A DNA stretch of 9,018 bases, taken from NCBI GenBank assembly GCA_050698355.1, contig JBOHBN010000021.1, positions 1-9,018 of the forward strand. Reading direction: 5' to 3'. The notes beneath the pieces were generated by a model. The model was given only the letters and a program-made list of their open reading frames with translations. It had not been told where the DNA came from and ran no database searches. Of the stretch, positions 6,143 through 9,018 are shown in pieces. Within the stretch, counting starts at the first letter, position 1. Every line of letters begins with the position of its first letter. A program made the position numbers and the translations under genes. Source of the DNA: JBOHBN01 sp050698355. GTDB lineage: Bacteria > Actinomycetota > Actinomycetes > Streptosporangiales > WHST01.

Positions 6143-6403
6143 ATGGCGCTGGGGATGCTGGCAGACATGCCGTGGTATCACTACGCCCTGATGGCGCTCG
6201 TCGTACTCGGGCTCGCCATCGTGGTGCACCTGCGCATCCGGCGCAAGTACTGGCCGCAGCACGCGAGCATGCGGGGCATCGCCCGCTCCACGGTCGAGCA
6301 CGCGGTGATCCTCGCGGTCGTGGAGGCCGTCGCGATCGTAGTGGTCGTCGGCGGCGTGAGCGGCGGCATGGTCGCATACCACATGACCCAGCTGGCGGCC
6401 TGA
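6143..6403 (+). CDS. Small two-helix membrane protein of unknown function
   Basis: The 86-residue product has a hydrophobic segment at about 13-30 (YALMALVVLGLAIVV), a basic loop with HLRIRRKYWPQH, and a second hydrophobic segment at about 53-79 ending in a Gly/Val-rich stretch (VVVVGGVSGGMVAY). The positive-inside rule puts the basic loop in the cytoplasm with both ends outside. No family is recognised. ATG 6143 is chosen because GGAG at 6134-6137 lies 5 bases before it; the frame is open to 6020 upstream, but that segment reads as hydrophilic filler and contains the dyad noted at 6025. It is convergent with hpnH, with only 17 bp between their stop codons and no clear terminator, so antisense overlap of the two transcripts is likely. 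Confidence 0.7.
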   Translation: MALGMLADMPWYHYALMALVVLGLAIVVHLRIRRKYWPQHASMRGIARSTVEHAVILAVVEAVAIVVVVGGVSGGMVAYHMTQLAA

Positions 6404-6420
6404 CGCCGCGATCGTACGGG

Positions 6421-7425
6421 TTAGGTGTCGGCGAGGGCGCGGAGGGACTGCTTCAGCGAGGTGGTGGTGGCCATCACCGCGGTGGGCTCGTAGCCGCAGT
6501 GCGCCATGCAGTTCGCGCACCGTGAATCGCGGCCCCGCCCGTACTTGCTCCAGTCGGTCTCCTCGACCAGCTCCTTGTACGTCTTGGCGTACCCGTCCGA
6601 CATCAGGTAGCAGGGCTTCTGCCAGCCGAACAGCGAGTACGACGGGATCGCCCACGCCTGGCACTCGAAGTCGACCTCGCCCTCGAGGAAGTCCAGGAAC
6701 AGGGGAGAGTGGTTGAGCCGCCACCGCTTGCGCCGCCCGTCTGCGAACGCCTTCTTGAACAGCTCCCGGGTCTGCTCGACGCCGGGGAAGTGGTCCTGGT
6801 CCGGTGCCTTCTCGTAGGCGTACGCGGGGGAGATCTGCATGTTGTCGATCCCCAGCTCGTCGTTGAGGTAGTCGAGCACGTCGATGACACTCTGCGGCGT
6901 GTCGTCGGAGAAGAACGTGGTGTTCGTCGCCACCTGGAAGCCGCGCTCCTTGGCGTCCTTGATGTTCGCGACCGCCTGGTCGAACACGCCCTCCTTCTCC
7001 ACCGACGCGTCGTGCCGCTCGCGCAGGCCGTCCAGGTGGATCATCCACGTGAAGTACCGCGACGGCGCGATCTTGTCGATCTTGCGCGGCATCAGCAACG
7101 CGTTCGTGCACAGGAACACGTGCTTCTTGCGCTTGATGAGCTCGCTCACGATCTCGTCGATCTGCGGGTGCATCAGTGGCTCGCCGCCGGCGATCGACAC
7201 CATCGGCGCGCCGCACTCCTCGATCGCGCCGATCGCCTGCTCGACCGGCATCCGCTGTTTGAGGATGTTGGCCGGGTGCTGGATCTTGCCACAGCCGCCG
7301 CACTTGAGGTTGCACGCGAAGAGCGGCTCCAGCTCGACGAGCAGCGGGAACTTGTCCCTGCGCAGGAGCTTCTGCTTGAGCACGTACGCGCCCATTCGAG
7401 CCTTCAACCGCGCCGGCATGGCCAT
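6421..7425 (-). CDS. hpnH: Adenosyl-hopene transferase, radical SAM (HpnH)
   Basis: HpnH joins the 5'-deoxyadenosyl radical from S-adenosylmethionine to diploptene, giving adenosyl-hopane, the first step to C35 extended hopanoids in the membrane. The 334-residue protein begins MAMPARLK and continues RRDKFPLLVELEPLFACNL, typical of the family. The radical SAM cluster CNLKCGGC supplies Cys38, Cys42 and Cys45, followed by GKIQHPANILKQRM. The SAM-binding GGEP is at 80-83. The C-terminal DUF3463-type region has FGWQKPCYLMSDGY and the cysteine group Cys303, Cys306 and Cys310 in RCANCMAHCGYEP. All key residues are present. ATG 7425 is chosen by family N-terminus (MAMP); a TTG at 7482 would add 19 residues. 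Shine-Dalgarno is weak (GGGGCGA close by, GGGAG 13 bases off). No squalene-hopene cyclase or other hpn gene is in view. It is divergent from a TetR gene, which may control it. Confidence 0.95.
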   Translation of the reverse strand: MAMPARLKARMGAYVLKQKLLRRDKFPLLVELEPLFACNLKCGGCGKIQHPANILKQRMPVEQAIGAIEECGAPMVSIAGGEPLMHPQIDEIVSELIKRKKHVFLCTNALLMPRKIDKIAPSRYFTWMIHLDGLRERHDASVEKEGVFDQAVANIKDAKERGFQVATNTTFFSDDTPQSVIDVLDYLNDELGIDNMQISPAYAYEKAPDQDHFPGVEQTRELFKKAFADGRRKRWRLNHSPLFLDFLEGEVDFECQAWAIPSYSLFGWQKPCYLMSDGYAKTYKELVEETDWSKYGRGRDSRCANCMAHCGYEPTAVMATTTSLKQSLRALADT

Positions 7426-7462
7426 GGCACTCGCCCCGCTCCCATCGGTGGACACCGCTTCC

Positions 7463-7478
7463 GTACGTACAGGCGTAC
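7463..7478. promoter_or_regulatory. Second dyad in the hpnH leader
   Basis: GTACG (7463-7467) and CGTAC (7474-7478) are exact complements around 6 bases, lying between the hpnH start and the main dyad at 7484-7498. It may be a second half of an extended operator or a hairpin in the hpnH leader. Short arms make chance occurrence possible. Confidence 0.25.
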
Positions 7479-7483
7479 CCAAA

Positions 7484-7498
7484 CATACAGCTTGTATG
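7484..7498. promoter_or_regulatory. Probable TetR operator between hpnH and tetR
   Basis: CATACAGCTTGTATG has perfect 6-bp arms (CATACA/TGTATG) around GCT, the size and symmetry usual for TetR-family sites. It is 59 bp upstream of the hpnH ATG and covers about -48 to -34 relative to the proposed tetR start at 7532. One bound dimer could therefore affect both divergent genes. The dyad is seen; binding by the adjacent regulator is inferred from position. Confidence 0.6.
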
Positions 7499-7519
7499 CC
7501 ACAGGCCGAGCGAATGCCC

Positions 7520-7525
7520 TAGACT
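7520..7525 (+). promoter_or_regulatory. -10 box for a leaderless tetR transcript
   Basis: TAGACT matches four of six bases of TATAAT, including first, second and last. Its last base is 7 bp before the A of the ATG at 7532, so the transcript would begin at the start codon. No Shine-Dalgarno sequence is present between. The -35 region is occupied by the edge of the CATACA/TGTATG dyad. Confidence 0.5.
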
Positions 7526-7531
7526 TTCTGC

Positions 7532-8155
7532 ATGTCAGCGACGTCGCGCCGCGCCGAGCACGTGGCCGACACCCGCGCTGCGCTGGTCAGCGCGGCCCGC
7601 GAGCTGTTCGCCGAACGCGGGTACGCCGACGTGGGCACCGCGGAGATCGTCGGGCGCGCGCGAGTCACCCGCGGCGCGCTGTACCACCACTTCCGCGACA
7701 AGGCGGACCTCTTCCAGGCGGTGATGCGGGCGGTCGCGGCCGAGCTGGCGGGGCGACTCGTCGAGGAGCAGACGGCCAGGACCGGTGCGGCGACCGCCGG
7801 GGTGTGGGATCAGCTGCGGCACGGCGTACAGGCGTACCTCGACGCATGCGTGGGCAGCGACTTCCAGCGCATCGTGTTGGTCGACGGGCCGGCCGTGCTC
7901 GGCCCCGCGGCGTGGGAGGCGCTCGTGCAGGAGTACGGGCTCGGGCTGCTCCGCGACTGGCTGGGCCACGCCATCGAGGACGGCCAGATCGACGTGCTCC
8001 CCGTCGACCCGCTGGCCCGGCTGCTCGCCGCGCTCATCGCCGAGGCGAGCGTGTACATCGGCGGCTCCACCGACCAGCGCACGGCGCGGGACGAGACCGG
8101 GCGCACCCTCGACCGCGTGCTGGTCGGCCTGCGCCCGAGCGGCGCCGGAAGCTAG
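7532..8155 (+). CDS. TetR/AcrR-family transcriptional regulator
   Basis: The 207-residue protein has a standard N-terminal TetR helix-turn-helix: DTRAALVSAARELFAERGY (about 13-31) leading into TAEIVGRARVTRGALYHHF (36-54) and then DKADLFQAV. The remainder is a helical ligand/dimer domain without an assignable ligand; the segment FQRIVLVDGPAVLGPAAWE is common among actinobacterial members of unknown effector. The ATG at 7532 is favoured by a -10 box exactly 7 bp upstream and by the HTH starting at the usual distance from the N-terminus. The gene is divergent from hpnH, with an operator-like dyad at 7484-7498 positioned to give both autoregulation and control of hpnH. Which signal it senses, whether a hopanoid precursor, a lipid or an unrelated compound, cannot be told from the sequence. 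Confidence 0.93.
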   Translation: MSATSRRAEHVADTRAALVSAARELFAERGYADVGTAEIVGRARVTRGALYHHFRDKADLFQAVMRAVAAELAGRLVEEQTARTGAATAGVWDQLRHGVQAYLDACVGSDFQRIVLVDGPAVLGPAAWEALVQEYGLGLLRDWLGHAIEDGQIDVLPVDPLARLLAALIAEASVYIGGSTDQRTARDETGRTLDRVLVGLRPSGAGS

Positions 8156-8172
8156 CGGACCGAGACGAAAAG

Positions 8173-8194
8173 GCCCCGGCCGGGGGGCCGGGGC
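8173..8194 (-). terminator. Intrinsic terminator for the leftward small gene
   Basis: GCCCCGGCC (8173-8181) pairs perfectly with GGCCGGGGC (8186-8194), with a 4-base loop. On the - strand the stem is followed by CCTTTTCG, a short T-run, so it acts for leftward transcription and lies just after the stop of the small gene at 8205. On the + strand there is no T-run, but the 9-bp all-GC stem could also slow transcripts of the tetR gene that ends at 8155. Confidence 0.75.
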
Positions 8195-8204
8195 GCGGGT
8201 CAGC

Positions 8205-8336
8205 TCAGTTCTCGGGGCGACCTCGCTGGTTACGCGACATCACCGAGAGGTTGAGCCGGCGCTCGGTGAAGCGGTTGATCGCCTCGAAGAGCTTCCGGTA
8301 GGAAAGGTCCTCGTACGGGGCGGGACGCGGGATCAC
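8205..8336 (-). CDS. Small conserved-looking protein, 43 residues, function unknown
   Basis: Read leftward, GTG at 8336-8334 opens a 43-codon frame ending in TGA at 8207-8205. The product starts MIPRPAPYEDLSYRKLFEAI and continues with NRFTERRLNLSVMS to a basic, polar end (RNQRGRPEN). It is hydrophilic, with a probable amphipathic helix over about residues 9-30 and no membrane segment. A full AAGGAGGA at 8346-8339 precedes the start, though the gap of 3 bases after GGAGG is short. Third positions are about 88% G/C by hand count (38 of 43), like the real genes here. An intrinsic terminator follows within about 10 bp. These three signs together make a real gene likely despite its size. I recognise no family. 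It lies 85 bp downstream of the TetR gene at the right edge on the same strand, so it may share its transcript. Confidence 0.65.
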   Translation of the reverse strand: MIPRPAPYEDLSYRKLFEAINRFTERRLNLSVMSRNQRGRPEN

Positions 8337-8346
8337 GGTCCTCCTT

Positions 8347-8372
8347 CGCTGGTTGTTTGCGCTACACCAGCG
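8347..8372. promoter_or_regulatory. Inverted repeat just upstream of the small gene
   Basis: CGCTGGT (8347-8353) and ACCAGCG (8366-8372) are exact complements separated by 12 bases. The repeat directly abuts the Shine-Dalgarno of the leftward gene at 8205-8336, so it could be an operator over its promoter or a hairpin in its leader. A TAGC-containing stretch within the loop on the - strand is a possible but weak -10. Confidence 0.4.
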
Positions 8373-8378
8373 TCTACG

Positions 8379-8396
8379 CATCCGGGCGGCCGGATG
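8379..8396. terminator. GC-rich hairpin downstream of the right-edge TetR gene
   Basis: CATCCGG (8379-8385) and CCGGATG (8390-8396) form a perfect 7-bp stem with a 4-base loop. It lies 26 bp beyond the stop of the leftward TetR gene. On that strand no T-run follows; on the + strand TTTCC follows. It may be a weak or T-less terminator separating the regulator from the small gene, or a protein site. Orientation is uncertain. Confidence 0.35.
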
Positions 8397-8421
8397 TTTC
8401 CAATACCGGTTGTGAACCGAG

Positions 8422-9018
8422 TCACCGTGGCGGTGCTGTGCCGATGAGCCGCGCGACGAGGTCGTCCAGCTCGTGCTCCAGATCCGGCCAGGGGAAGTTG
8501 GGCCGGTCGGTGCGCAGCACCACCATGCCGTGCATGGCCGTCCAGAGGTGCAGGGTCACCATGAAGGAGCTGTCGTCCCCCACGAGGGCGGCGACCTCCG
8601 ACTGCAGCGCGTCGAACGCCTCGGATCCGAGGTGCGTGGCACCTTGCGGTAGGTCGGACTGCTTGAGCACCCGGGACTGGAACAACACCCGGTAGTGGCC
8701 CGGCCGCTCCGCGGCGAACCGCAGGTACGCCCGCGCCCGCGCGCGCAGGCGACTCGCCGGATCGCTGCCCGCCTCGGCGGCGGCACGTTCGTGGTCGGCC
8801 AACAGCTCGTCGAACAGCTCCATCTTGACCTCGCGCAGCAGCGCCTCGAGATCGGGGAAGTGCAGGTAGATCGACGTGGCGGCCACGCCCACCTCGCGCG
8901 CCACGGCGCGCAGCGACAACGCGTTCAGGTCGCCGCTCTCGCCGAGGAGGCGGAGCGCGGCAGCGACGATCTCACCGCGTAACCGGTCACCCTCGCCGCG
9001 CCGCGCCGGGTGCCGGCG
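8422..9018 (-). CDS. TetR-family regulator with WHG-type C-terminal domain, 5' end outside
   Basis: The frame is open to the right edge; 198 residues are visible and the stop is TGA at 8424-8422. The helix-turn-helix reads LRGEIVAAALRLLGESG, then LSLRAVAREVGVAATSIYLHF and PDLEALLREV, so only a few N-terminal residues are missing. The TTG at 8919 lies inside the HTH and is not the start. The C-terminal domain has RAYLRFAAERPGHYRVLF and LWTAMHGMVVLR, the pattern of the TetR C-terminal 'WHG' family found in many actinobacterial regulators, usually of unknown ligand. Neighbours are a small gene on the same strand 85 bp downstream and, beyond the window, whatever lies upstream, which is the more likely target. 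It differs clearly from the other TetR protein here, so it is not a recent duplicate. Confidence 0.9.
   Translation of the reverse strand, partial: RRHPARRGEGDRLRGEIVAAALRLLGESGDLNALSLRAVAREVGVAATSIYLHFPDLEALLREVKMELFDELLADHERAAAEAGSDPASRLRARARAYLRFAAERPGHYRVLFQSRVLKQSDLPQGATHLGSEAFDALQSEVAALVGDDSSFMVTLHLWTAMHGMVVLRTDRPNFPWPDLEHELDDLVARLIGTAPPR

Noticed and set aside
7426..7482. hpnH start at TTG 7482
   Set aside because: It would add 19 residues not typical of the family; MAMP at 7425 matches the usual N-terminus, although its ribosome site is weak.
6709..8301. Long + frame across the hpnH/tetR region
   Set aside because: It reads antisense to hpnH, then out of frame through tetR, and into the antisense of the small gene; the product is Arg/Ala/Gly-rich without motifs.
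8422..8919. Start of the right-edge TetR gene at TTG 8919
   Set aside because: That codon lies inside the helix-turn-helix, and the upstream in-frame sequence encodes the first HTH helix up to the window edge.
1..9018. tRNA, rRNA, riboswitch, insertion sequence, prophage or CRISPR elements
   Set aside because: Looked for on both strands by eye; no cloverleaf with a T-loop GTTCGA core, no transposase or integrase, and no regularly spaced repeats were seen.

Overview
This is a GC-rich actinobacterial chromosomal window. The signs are G/C-biased third codon positions, GTG starts, Shine-Dalgarno-led and apparently leaderless genes mixed together, a GTP-type PEP carboxykinase, a short-chain Z-prenyl synthase of the Rv1086 type, a PIN-PhoH protein, and a membrane protein with a Pro/Gln/Gly-rich tail. 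I favour the order Pseudonocardiales, but this is an inference from gene content and style, not a sequence match. Nothing suggests a prophage, plasmid, insertion sequence or CRISPR array. It reads as core chromosome grading into a regulator-rich right end.

Left part (1-3671, all + strand): the C-terminal end of a DUF255/YyaL thioredoxin-fold protein; an uncharacterised conserved actinobacterial protein with a possible ribbon-helix-helix tail, apparently leaderless and with a palindrome over its start; a 58-bp inverted repeat of 15-bp perfect arms; a four-helix membrane protein with a Pro/Gln-rich tail; and pckG, preceded by a strong hairpin/dyad that overlaps its likely -35 box.

Middle (3754-6403, + strand): a short-chain cis-prenyl diphosphate synthase, then a PIN-PhoH ATPase (phoH2 type), then a small two-helix membrane protein. 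The DUF255, short Z-prenyl synthase and phoH2 set recalls the mycobacterial Rv1084-Rv1086-Rv1095 neighbourhood. A 49-codon frame lies between the prenyl synthase and phoH and ends in a GTGA overlap with the phoH start. It is a doubtful candidate for a PhoAT-like partner.

Right part (6421-9018): hpnH, a radical SAM adenosyl-hopene transferase of C35 hopanoid synthesis, lies on the - strand. It is divergent from a TetR-family regulator, and a CATACA-N3-TGTATG operator candidate sits between them. No other hopanoid gene is visible. Beyond the regulator, on the - strand, is a short gene that a length cutoff would miss (43 codons, strong Shine-Dalgarno, own intrinsic terminator). The window ends in a second TetR regulator whose 5' end lies outside.

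The genes do not form one pathway. Central carbon metabolism (pckG), polyprenyl/hopanoid envelope chemistry (Z-prenyl synthase, hpnH) and RNA metabolism (phoH) are interleaved with small membrane proteins and regulators. The most rewarding places to look again are the unnamed small gene at 8205-8336, the inverted repeat at 860-917, the pckG dyad, the hpnH/tetR control region and the leaderless gene at 303.
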